A stretch of DNA of 64,000 nt from G963666705 sp963666705 (GTDB lineage Bacteria > Pseudomonadota > Alphaproteobacteria > CADEGL01). This document shows, piece after piece, positions 1 to 7,957 of the stretch. The DNA lies in contig CAXXKO010000029.1 in NCBI GenBank assembly GCA_963666705.2, positions 573,451 through 637,450 of the forward strand. The letters run 5' to 3'. The stretch's first letter is position 1. Each line of letters begins with the position of its first letter. Position numbers and translations under genes: made by a program. The notes below the pieces were generated by a model, which was not told the origin of the DNA, ran no database searches, and worked only from the letters and a program-made list of their open reading frames with translations.

Positions 1-502
1 GTCGGTGCCGACCTCCGCCCAGCCCCGTTGGCAGACGCACTCGCCGCTGGCCCGGTCGGGAACCGTGCCCGACCCGCACACGAACGTGCAGGCCATGCCA
101 TCCGGGTTGGGCGTCTGATAGGGCGGCGGGAAGCTCGCGGCCACCGGATCCACGATCAGTCGCACCGAAGACATGCGGTTCCCGGGATAGCGCACGTCCT
201 CGTTGTCGCGCAATTCCCGGATATCGGGATAGCTGCCGGGCCCGACGGTCAGCGACGGCCCGCTGTTGTCCTGGTAATTGGCGTCGCGGTGGATTCGCCA
301 ACTGCCGGAGATGACCCGGAACGATTCGAGGTCGTTGTCGAAATTGTAGTTACGCAGGTCCGGCGCGCTCTGGGTCAGGGTCACGCTTTGACCCTGGAAA
401 TTGGCGCGGCCGTAGAGGATGATTTCGGCGGCGCCCGCGGCACCCACCCCACCGCAAATCACCGCCGCGCACAGAAACAAAGGTCTTGATGATTGCTCGC
501 AT
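1..502 (-). pseudogene. Beta/gamma-crystallin-like secreted protein, paralog 1 (3' end outside window, frameshifted signal peptide)
   Basis: This is the upstream member of a four-gene tandem family; its 3' end lies off the left edge. The crystallin-like domain (the region around LYGRANFQGQS, then NFDNDLESFRVIS, then a CPAP-type Cys-rich segment) reads in one frame. The ATG at 502, aligned with the starts of the other paralogs, opens a different frame. Comparison with paralog 2 shows one extra base in the run encoding Lys-Ala-Leu of the signal peptide, near position 480. With that base removed the signal peptide reads through to AAGAAEII. It is therefore either frameshift-inactivated, started from a downstream TTG, or affected by a sequencing error. 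Function is unknown; export is inferred from the paralogs. Confidence 0.6.
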
Positions 503-585
503 GGGCATTCTCTTCCCCCGTGGCTGGCCTTGAGGCGCTGGATCGATGGCGGCGGCGCCACGTCTCGGAGTGTTCGGGCCCGCCG

Positions 586-1989
586 TCAGTCAGGACAACG
601 ACCGCGACATGCGAACGCCTCCTGCCAGGCCCGCCCGGCCGGGCCCTCGAGCCTGACGGAATGCAACATCAGCGCGGTCGTCCAAGGCACACGGGGACCT
701 GCCCAAAAATACTCAGTCACCGGCAAGTCCAGGCCCGCGGCATCATTTCTCGAAAAGCCGCGAACGCCAGCGCCGCGGAATGTCAATTCGATCATGCGCC
801 AGCCGTCCGCCAAGTCACGACCCGCAAACAGCATCCAGCTGCAGGCGAGGGGAACTACAATCGAGCCAAAGGGGGTCGGCCCGTAGCGGGCCGTCGCGAT
901 TGGGCCGGTCAAGATGCAGTCCGAATTGAAGTTGCCTTGGTATTCAACGGAAAAGCGAAAGCCTTTGGACCGCGCGGCACCGACGGCGAGCGGGCCGACG
1001 ACCACGTACTCCTGGCGCTGCGGTTCGCCGCCGCTCTGCTGTGTTTCCGCGACGCTCGGCTCGTAGAGAATGTTATCGGCGGCAGGCGCGGATACGATCC
1101 AGGCGCCGCCGGAGGCGCTCATGGTTTGGGCGCGGACCTGGAAATACACCCACTTGACGGCAGCGCCGGCGCTGAGCTGTAACCCGACCGTCATGGGTCG
1201 TCTGGCGCCTTGATCGCGATACGCCAGCCATGGCGCGTTCGCGAGCCGTTGCAACATGGCGGCGTTGCCGATGACCCGCGGCCCCTCGATGGCGCGATAC
1301 ATCAGTCGCGCCTCGGCCAACTGGTCCGAGGTTGCGACGATGGCGTCGAGCGTAACTTTGCGGTCGAGGGTCACCCTCGCCCGCTCTTGTATGTCGAATG
1401 CCGTCGTTTGCACCCACAACGCCTGAGGCAGCGGCGGCGGCTCGAAGATAACCGGATCGTCGGGGGGTTCGAGCCGTGGCGGGCGGCAGATGCGCCGGCC
1501 CTGGTTGTCGGCGCCGACCTGCGCCCAGCCCTGCTGGCAGAGGCACTCGCCGCTGGCCCGGTCGGGAACCGTGCCCGAGGCGCACACGAACATGCAGGCC
1601 ACGCCATCCGCATTGGGCGTCTGATAGGGCGCCGGGCAATTCGCGGCCACCGGATCCACGATCAAGCGCACCGAGGACATGCGGTCCTGGGGATAGCCCA
1701 ACTGTTCGATATTGGGATAGTCGCCGGGGCCGACGGTCAGCGACGGCCCGCTGTTGTCCTGGTAATTGGCGTCGCGGTGAATGCGCCAGGTGCCGGAAAT
1801 GACCCGGAACGACTCGAGGTCGTTGTCGAAATTCTGGTCCCGCAGGTCCGGCGCGCTTTGGTTCAGGGTCACGCTCTGACCGCCGAAATCGAAAAAGTCG
1901 TAGAGGATGATTTCGGCGGCGCCCGCAGCGCTCACACCACCGCACATCGCCGCCGCGCACGTAATCAATGCCTTGATGGTTGCTCGCAT
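586..1989 (-). CDS. Secreted beta/gamma-crystallin-like Cys-rich protein, paralog 2
   Basis: The protein has 467 residues. The start chosen is the ATG at 1989, which aligns with MRxxIKAL in the other paralogs and follows a GGAGG. Residues 1-24 form a signal peptide ending AAGA. Residues 25-95 resemble a beta/gamma-crystallin fold, with IILYDFFDFGGQS (aromatic-x4-F-x-G type) and DNDLESFRVI. Residues 110-175 are Cys-rich and EGF-like (CPAPYQTP, CMFVCASGTVPD, CLCQQGW). A proline-rich spacer (FEPPPLPQ) follows, then a long family-specific C-terminal region ending LEGPAGRAWQEAF. It probably acts in the periplasm or at the cell surface; crystallin domains often bind Ca2+, but binding is not shown here. 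The N-terminal third is nearly identical among the paralogs while the C-terminal part diverges. Confidence 0.7.
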   Translation of the reverse strand: MRATIKALITCAAAMCGGVSAAGAAEIILYDFFDFGGQSVTLNQSAPDLRDQNFDNDLESFRVISGTWRIHRDANYQDNSGPSLTVGPGDYPNIEQLGYPQDRMSSVRLIVDPVAANCPAPYQTPNADGVACMFVCASGTVPDRASGECLCQQGWAQVGADNQGRRICRPPRLEPPDDPVIFEPPPLPQALWVQTTAFDIQERARVTLDRKVTLDAIVATSDQLAEARLMYRAIEGPRVIGNAAMLQRLANAPWLAYRDQGARRPMTVGLQLSAGAAVKWVYFQVRAQTMSASGGAWIVSAPAADNILYEPSVAETQQSGGEPQRQEYVVVGPLAVGAARSKGFRFSVEYQGNFNSDCILTGPIATARYGPTPFGSIVVPLACSWMLFAGRDLADGWRMIELTFRGAGVRGFSRNDAAGLDLPVTEYFWAGPRVPWTTALMLHSVRLEGPAGRAWQEAFACRGRCPD

Positions 1990-2329
1990 GGGGGCCTTTT
2001 TCCTCCGTGGCTGGCTTCGAGGCGGCGGCGGCGCCACGCCTCGGCGCGTCTAGTCCCTGCGTCAGTCGGGGCAACGAGGGCTACATGCGAACGCGTCCCA
2101 CCAATTGCGTCCGGCCGGGCCCTCCAGCGTGATGGAGCCCAGCGTCAGCGAAACCGACTTGAAGGGTCTACTGGCCCGGAAATCCACAAAAATTGGCAAG
2201 TCCAGGCCGGCGGCGTCGGTGAGAGTCCTGTCTTCGACGCCACTGCCGAAGAATTTCATTTCGATCATGCGCCAGCCGTCAGCCAGGTAGCGATTCTCGA
2301 ACAGATGCCAGTAGCAATACGCTTCGAAC

Positions 2330-3642
2330 CACTAGTGTCCGGTTAAAAATCGAATAAATTCAATTGGGTGGTTATTTGCGAAGCGTTGCATCTGTTTTCG
2401 TCTCCCGCAAGTGCTTGATGTATGGGCATTTTCTCGAAGAGGGTCACCGAGAGGATCTGTAACAAAGTGTAGAGCGAGGCGTCCAGGTCGAGGCGCTTCT
2501 TGACGATGGCGACGAGGACGTAGACCGAGACGGCAATCCAGATCTGCGTCTTCACCGCGTTCTCCGACGTGCCGTAGAACTGCTTGATCCGAAGATGCTG
2601 CTTGATCCACTTGAAGAAGAGTTCCACCTGCCAGCGGCTTTTGTAGAGCGCGCAGATGGTGGCGGCCGGAAGCGAGAAGTTGTTGGTGATGAAGACCAGC
2701 GTCTTGCCGGACTCGGGGTCCTTGAAGCGGATGCGCCGCAGAAGTTCGGGGTAATCCTGACGGGTGTAGAAGCCGTCCAGGGAGATGGTCTGGTCGCAAA
2801 TGATGCCGGTCGAGCGATCCGTCGGCGCCGAATAGACGCGATGAGCATCGATGTTCGACTTGGCACGCGTGACGAAGAAGGCCCCGGCTTGGTGCAACAC
2901 ATAAAGGCGGGCAAAGTCGACGTAGCCACGATCCACGACGTAGATGGCTCCGGCTTCCGGCAAGAGCATATCGAGGGCATGAACGTCGTGCAGCTTGCCA
3001 TCCGAGATGTGGATAAAACTCGGAATGTTGCCCCGCAGGTCGAGCAGCGTGTGCATCTTCACCGCCGCCTTGGTGGTGCGGAAGTGCGCCCACGGAAAGA
3101 CCGACAGGCACAGAGCGATGGTCGTCGAGTCCAGGGCGTAGACGGTATTGGTCAGGTCCAACCCCAGTTCTTCGTCGACGTACAGCGTCCTCGCCTGGGT
3201 GATGAGCCGCTGGGCCAACGCCGCATGGATACGCCAGTCGCGCCTTTCGTTGGCATCGGCCAGCGTCGAGCGCCGGACCGGCTGGCGGAAGCCCATGTGA
3301 TAGAGTTTCGATGCGTGGACCGAGAGGCAGGTCTCGATGTCGCGCAGGCTTTCCCGGTAGGTCAGCTGGGCGAAGGCCATGGACCGGTATTGCTCGGCGC
3401 AGGAAAGCGTCCGGACCCGGTGATCGCCGACATACCGGTCGACGATCCGCGTGAAAGTAGTCCATGGCAGGAAGTCCATGAGCTGAGCGAACAGGGTCTT
3501 GCCGGTGTTCATGAGCATCTCCTCGGAGAAACTCCGAAAAGTGCTCCATCCAATTCAAATCGACACCATGCATTTTCGCTTCAAACCCCGCAGAAATCCT
3601 GGCTCTCAAAGCCAGCACCGCTCAGTTAACCGGACAGCAGTG
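2330..3642 (-). mobile_element. IS4-family insertion sequence, copy 1 (1313 bp)
   Basis: The ends are CACTAGTGTCCGGTTAA and, inverted, CACTGCTGTCCGGTTAA, with two mismatches in 17. It is flanked by a direct 9-bp duplication GCTTCGAAC (2321-2329 and 3643-3651). The element is near-identical to the copy at 13912-15224 and has exactly the same length. It sits inside crystallin paralog 3. Confidence 0.93.
2343..3512 (-). CDS. IS4-family DDE transposase, copy 1
   Basis: The 389-residue transposase starts at ATG 3512, after GGAGATGCTC. The N-terminal region (LFAQLMDFLPW, LTYRESLRDIE) is typical of the DUF4372/IS4 type. Catalytic positions are readable as the D of ALDSTTI (about residue 127), the D of VVDRGYVDF (about 192) and the E of SRWQVELFFKWIKQHL (about 292). 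It differs from the second copy at very few residues (RYVGDH versus RYGGDH; QITTQL versus QITNQL). The gene is intact and probably active, acting on the 17-bp inverted ends of its own element. Confidence 0.93.
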   Translation of the reverse strand: MNTGKTLFAQLMDFLPWTTFTRIVDRYVGDHRVRTLSCAEQYRSMAFAQLTYRESLRDIETCLSVHASKLYHMGFRQPVRRSTLADANERRDWRIHAALAQRLITQARTLYVDEELGLDLTNTVYALDSTTIALCLSVFPWAHFRTTKAAVKMHTLLDLRGNIPSFIHISDGKLHDVHALDMLLPEAGAIYVVDRGYVDFARLYVLHQAGAFFVTRAKSNIDAHRVYSAPTDRSTGIICDQTISLDGFYTRQDYPELLRRIRFKDPESGKTLVFITNNFSLPAATICALYKSRWQVELFFKWIKQHLRIKQFYGTSENAVKTQIWIAVSVYVLVAIVKKRLDLDASLYTLLQILSVTLFEKMPIHQALAGDENRCNASQITTQLNLFDF

Positions 3643-4616
3643 GCTTCGAACAGCGATCCAACGCCGCCGGTCGGTCTGTAGACGGCCCGCGCCGTGTGGC
3701 CGGCCAACTCGCAATACCCTCCGTACCCGCCGAAAATTTTGGTGGGTGTAGCGGAAAAGCGAAGGCCGTTGGTCCGCGCCCTGTTGAAGGCGGACAGGCC
3801 GTCGATCACGTACTCCTGGCGCGGCGGTACTATTACACCTGGTTGCACGATTGTCGGGCCTTCGGATCCGCCGCCTGGCTCCACGCGCCGGCGCAGGCAG
3901 ATCGGCCGGCCCTGCTGGTCGACGCCGGTTTGGGTCGTGCCCAGGACGCAGACGCACGAGCCCTTGGGGTGGCGCACGCTGTTCTGGCGGCAGGCCAGCT
4001 GCAGGACGGGCGCACTGGGCTGTTCGACCTGTCCCGGGCCGCATATGCGCCGGCCCTGGTTGTCGGCACCGACCACCACATAGCCCTGCTGGCAGACGCA
4101 CTGGCCGCTGGCCTGGTCGGGGACCGTGCCCGGCGCGCATGTGAACGTGCAGGCCACGCCCTGTGAGTTAGGTGTCTGATAGGGTGCCGGGCAGCTCGCG
4201 GCCACCGGGTCCACGATCAAGCGCACCGAGGACATGCGGTCCTGGGGATAGCCCAACTGTTCGATATTGGGATAGTCGCCGGGCCCGACGGTCAGCGACG
4301 GCCCGCTGTTGTCCTGGTAATTGGCGTCGCGGTGAATGCGCCAGGTGCCGGAAATGACCCGGAACGACTCGAGGTCGTTGTCGAAATTCTGGTCCCGCAG
4401 GTCCGGCGCGCTATCGGTCAGGGTCACGCTCTGACCGCCGAAATCGAAAAAGTCGTAGAGGATGATTTCGGCGGCGCCCGCGACACCCGCGCCGCCACAC
4501 ATCGCCGCCGCGCACAGGATCAAGGCCTTGATGGCTGATCGCATGGGCATTTCCTTCCTCCGCCGCCGGCCCGGCGCGCCGAGCGCCTCGAAGTCATGGC
4601 GCCACGGGCTCCCGGA

Positions 4617-5843
4617 TCATTGAAAGGCATTGCGCCAGTCGGCGCCGGCGGGGCCACGCAATTGGAGCCTCGAGATTGTCCACCGGTGGATCAGACAGTT
4701 CCTCCCCAGGCTGGGCTTGTAATTCTTATCGGCGATGATCGAGATTTGGAAGGCCGGGTTTTCCGCATAGCCTTCGTTGATGAACTCGAGCCAGCCCACG
4801 CCGCAGACATCCGAATCAGGGTCGATGCGGCCAAAGAACGACCAGCCGGCGGCGAGCTGGCGACTACCGAACATGCGAAAAACGCAGACGTCCCCCACGC
4901 TTAGAAGCCCTGGGATGAGGGAGCTTTCGTATATGACATTCAGCCCGAGCGCGCCGCCGGGCATGATCTGATAGGCGCACTCCGTGGCGTCGTCCGTGGG
5001 CGTGTCGACATAGAACGAAAACCCATTGGCCCTGGCGACCTCGTAGGCGGCGCCGCCTGGAACGTTGTGGATCGCGTCCGCTGGCGGCTCCGCGGCGCCC
5101 TGACCCGGGGACGGTAGAATTGGCATCGGTGTTTGACCCATGACCGGGTCGGTCGGGTGCAGGGTCCCGCCGCCTGTCTCCGCGCGCCTGTACACGCAGA
5201 TCGGCCGGCCCTGCTGGTCGACGCCGATCTGCGCCGTCCCCGCGATGCAGACGCACCCGCCGGCGGCGTTGGGCACGCTGTTCCGGCGGCAGGCCAGCTG
5301 CAGGACGGGCGCACTGGGCTGTTCGACCTGTCCCGGGCCGCATATGCGCCGGCCCTGGTCGTCGGCACCGACCACCACATAGCCCTGCTGGCAGACGCAC
5401 TGGCCGCTGGCCTGGTCGGGGACCGTGCCCGAGGCGCATGTATAAGTGCAGGCCACGCCCTGTGAGTTAGGTGTCTGATAGGGTGCCGGACAGCTCACGG
5501 CCACCGGGTCCACGAGCAGTCGCACCGAGGACATGCGGTCCTGGGGGTAGCCCAACTGTTCGATATTGGGATAGTCGCCGGGCCCGGCGGTGAGCGACGG
5601 CCCGCTGTTGTCCTGGTAATTGGCGTCGCGGTGGATTCGCCAGGTGCCGGAGATGACCCGGAACGATTCCAGGTCGTTGTCGAAATTGTAGGCACCCAGG
5701 TTCGGCGCGCTATCGGTCAGGGTCACGCTTTGACCGCCGAAATCGAAAAAGTCGTAGAGGATGATTTCGGCGGCGCCCACGCCGCCCGCGCCGCCGCACA
5801 TCGCCGCCACCCACAGAATCAAGGCCCCGATGGCTGACCGCAT
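4617..5843 (-). CDS. Secreted beta/gamma-crystallin-like Cys-rich protein, paralog 4
   Basis: The protein has 408 residues and starts at ATG 5843 behind GGAGGGAG. The order is signal peptide (1-24), crystallin-like domain (IILYDFFDFGGQS, NFDNDLESFRVIS), then two Cys-rich modules (CPAPYQTPNSQGVAC; CQQGYVVVGADDQGRRIC; CRRNSVPNAAGGCVC; RPIC). A Pro-rich spacer and a unique C-terminal region of about 170 residues follow, ending LQLRGPAGADWRNAFQ. The C-terminal region shares only its last dozen residues and general plan with the other paralogs. It is the most upstream gene of the tandem array in transcription direction and is intact. Export is inferred from the signal peptide; molecular role is unknown. 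Confidence 0.7.
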   Translation of the reverse strand: MRSAIGALILWVAAMCGGAGGVGAAEIILYDFFDFGGQSVTLTDSAPNLGAYNFDNDLESFRVISGTWRIHRDANYQDNSGPSLTAGPGDYPNIEQLGYPQDRMSSVRLLVDPVAVSCPAPYQTPNSQGVACTYTCASGTVPDQASGQCVCQQGYVVVGADDQGRRICGPGQVEQPSAPVLQLACRRNSVPNAAGGCVCIAGTAQIGVDQQGRPICVYRRAETGGGTLHPTDPVMGQTPMPILPSPGQGAAEPPADAIHNVPGGAAYEVARANGFSFYVDTPTDDATECAYQIMPGGALGLNVIYESSLIPGLLSVGDVCVFRMFGSRQLAAGWSFFGRIDPDSDVCGVGWLEFINEGYAENPAFQISIIADKNYKPSLGRNCLIHRWTISRLQLRGPAGADWRNAFQ

Positions 5844-6054
5844 GAGTATTTACTCCCTCCGCCGCCGGTTGGGCGCGCCCGATGGGGCCGGCCGGCGCAT
5901 TCCGAGAGGCACCGGAAAGCCCTTCCCGGTCGCCCGCGATCATAGCACGACCGACGATCCCGGGCGAACGCGAGCCTCGATAGGGACATGGCGGGTTTTA
6001 GTGGGCGTTTGCCGCGCCTCGTCCTCCGACAATGCCGGGATCTTTCGCCACCCC

Positions 6055-6258
6055 TTATACCGACCGGCCTTAAGGGAGACCGATCGTATGATCCCTCGAA
6101 CGCCGGGCGGCCGCGTCCGCGGCCTTGGCTTCTCATATCGCTCGAGCGCCGCTCAGGCACTTCTTTCGCTCAAGCGCCGCTCAGGCTGGCCTTGCATAAC
6201 CTCGGGCGCCCACGCGGCGCTTGCCAGACGGCGATGAGTCCAGCTCATCGCCGTCTGG
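6055..6258. repeat. Interspersed ~200-bp repeat ending in a palindrome, copy 1
   Basis: This stretch recurs in inverse orientation at 39506-39694 at roughly 90% identity by eye. Landmarks are TACCGACCGGCCTTAAGG, two CGCTC(A/G)AGCGCCGCTCAGGC units and a terminal palindrome, CCAGACGGCGATGAG with a 5-base loop and its perfect 15-base complement (6224-6258). Both copies lie just downstream of an FAD-dependent oxidase gene. The rest of the intergenic stretch 5844-6054 shows no convincing gene. Confidence 0.75.
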
Positions 6259-6424
6259 TTTTACGGGTCGAGACGGTCGCGCAGGCGCTTCTCATATCGC
6301 TCGAGCGCCGCTCAGGCACCCGCATGGCGCCCATAACCTCGGGCGCCCACGCGGCGCTTGCCAGACGGCGATGAGTCCAGCTCATCGCCGTCTGGTTTTA
6401 CGGGTCGAGACGGTCGCGCAGGCG
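6195..6424. repeat. Two 93-bp direct repeats (6195-6287 and 6332-6424)
   Basis: The two units are identical by eye. Each contains the CCAGACGGCGATGAG palindrome (6224-6258 and 6361-6395). They are separated by 44 bp that repeat the end of the oxidase gene region (CCGCATGGCGCC). The second unit overlaps the last codons of the oxidase on the minus strand, so the first looks like a duplicated gene 3' end. Confidence 0.8.
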
Positions 6425-7682
6425 GTAGTAGGCCCGCATGGCGCCCATGACCGGCGCGCGCAGGCTCTGGAAGGGCAGGGGGCGGGGGGACGGCGGGCCA
6501 GGCCTCGCGAGCGCCCTCGCCGCCCAGGGCGTGGAGGGCGAGGTGCTTGCCCATCGTCACGCCCATGGCGAGGCCCCGGCCCTGGAAGCCGACGCCGGCC
6601 AGGAGGCCGGGGGCGAGGTCGTGCAGGTGCGGCAGGTGGTCGCGGGTCAAGGCCACCCAGCCCGACCAGGCATACTCCCACGCGATGTCGGCCAGGTGGG
6701 GGAAGAGCGCGGTCGAGGTGGCGTGGAGGGCCCCGAACAGGGCGGGATGGGGCCGGTCGTCGAAGCTCGCCCGCCCACCCATGAGAAGGCGGCCATCGGG
6801 GGTGACGCTGTAGTAGGAGAGCAGGCGCCTGGTGTTCGACGTGACCTGGCCGCCCGGCAGGATGGTGTGGCGCAGGTTCTCCGAGATGGGCGCGCTCGCC
6901 ACCTGGTAGGGCTTGACGGGGATCAGGCTGCGCCCGAGGCCGGGCCACAGGCCCGTATCGTAGGCGTTGGTCGCGAGGACCACTTTCTCGACCAGGACGG
7001 CACCCCGCGCCGTCTCGAGCCGCCAATGCCCGCCCGCGCGCGCAAGGCGCGTCACCGGCGAATCCCCGTGGATCGTGGCGCCGAGGGACTGGGCCGCGCG
7101 GGCGAGGCCGCGGACCAGCGCGAGGGGCTGCACCCCGCCGCCCCTGGGATCGTGCCAGCCACCTTTGTAGACGTCCGTGCCCAGCATCGCGGCGACCTGG
7201 TCGCGGTCGAGCACCCGGGCATCCACGCCCCGGCGCATCCACTGCGCGGCCCGGCGCTCGACCAGGGGCATGAAGGACTTGGCGTGGGCGGGCTGGATCC
7301 AGCCCGCCTTCACGGGCTCGCAGGCAATCGCGAAACGCTCCACCAGATCGAACACGAGGTCGGGCGCGCCGGCGCTGATGGCCACGAGGCGCGCGCCCAT
7401 CTCGGGCCCGAGCATGGCGCCTAAGTCGTCGGGGTCGTGCTTGAGCCCGGCGATGACCATGCCGGCGTTGCGCCCCGAGGCGCCCCAGCCCGGCTCCCGC
7501 GCTTCCAGCACCACCACCTCCGCGCCGGCCTCGGCCAGGTGGAGCGCGGTCGAGAGGCCGGTATAGCCGCCCCCCACCACGGCCACGTCCGCCCGCCGCT
7601 CGCCTTCCAGCGGCGGCGTCTCGGGTGCGGGCGGTGCCGTCGCCGCCCAGAGGGTGCGGGCGAGGTCGTTGTGGTCCGTCAC
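6398..7682 (-). pseudogene. FAD-dependent oxidoreductase (DAO family), gene A, frameshifted near its 3' end
   Basis: This is a glycine/D-amino-acid-oxidase-like flavoprotein of the OrdL/PuuB type; the substrate is probably an amine or amino acid, but unknown. The dinucleotide-binding motif VAVVGGGYTGLSTALHL is at residues 33-50, SGRNAGM at about 70 and the C-terminal FAD loop VGFQGRGLAMG at about 368. In a C-rich run near 6476-6492 the frame breaks. In the next frame the expected end QSLRAPVMGAMRAYYRLRDR reads to a TAA at 6398. As it stands, the original frame continues to 6312. The start is GTG 7682, only six bases from a MITE end that may supply the AGGA ribosome-binding sequence. It is last in a D-C-B-A oxidase array. 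Confidence 0.75.
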
Positions 7683-7688
7683 CGCACC

Positions 7689-7955
7689 AGTGTCCTGTTT
7701 CCTAAGTTCGTGGCATATAGGACGGCCTTGCGGGTCTCTCGGCTAGGAGCGTGGCGCGCCGTGATGCCGGGGCATCACAAGCGGCGCGCGACGACGTCCG
7801 GGGGGCCCGCAAGGCCGCCCGGAGGGTCGCTTTTCCCGCCCTCTGGAGGGCGTCACCGCCGCTTGACGATGCCCCGGCATCGCCAGCGCGGCGCTTCCTA
7901 CCCAGAGGACGGGAAAAGCGATCCTATATGCCACGAACTTAGGAATCAGGACACT
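7689..7955. repeat. MITE, type with AGTGTCCTG ends (267 bp)
   Basis: The terminal inverted repeats run AGTGTCCTGTTTCCTAAGTT on the left and the matching ACTTAGGAATCAGGACACT on the right. The core shares long blocks with the MITEs at 13648, 24552 and 54462: the hairpin GTGATGCCGGGGCATCAC, CGCGCGACGACGTCCGG, GGTCGCTTTTCCCGCC and CGATGCCCCGGCATCG. The termini differ completely from those copies. It has no coding capacity. It lies immediately upstream of the gene A start codon. Confidence 0.8.
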
Positions 7956-7957
7956 AG

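Larger units (their letters stand above)
2062..4544 (-). pseudogene. Beta/gamma-crystallin-like secreted protein, paralog 3, split by IS4
   Basis: The 5' part (4544 down to 3643) encodes signal peptide, crystallin domain and two Cys-rich repeats, and runs to GSLFEA. The 3' part (2329 down to 2062) resumes at EAYCYWHLFENRYLADGW and ends GPAGRNWWDAF-ACSPRCPD. Removing the IS4 copy and one copy of the 9-bp duplication GCTTCGAAC restores one continuous frame, so the insertion is the only visible lesion. The start is the ATG at 4544, after GGAGGAAGG, aligned with the paralogs. The C-terminal half resembles that of paralog 2 (LADGWRMIE, LEGPAG). The intact product would have been a secreted protein of about 387 residues. 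Confidence 0.8.

Noticed and set aside
586..2037. Longer start (2037) for crystallin paralog 2
   Set aside because: The added residues (PPPPRSQPRRKK) are absent from paralogs, and GGAGG precedes the ATG at 1989.
6361..6395. Palindrome as a standard Rho-independent terminator of oxidase gene A
   Set aside because: In the direction of the gene the stem is followed by CAAGCG, not a T-run; it belongs to a dispersed repeat instead.
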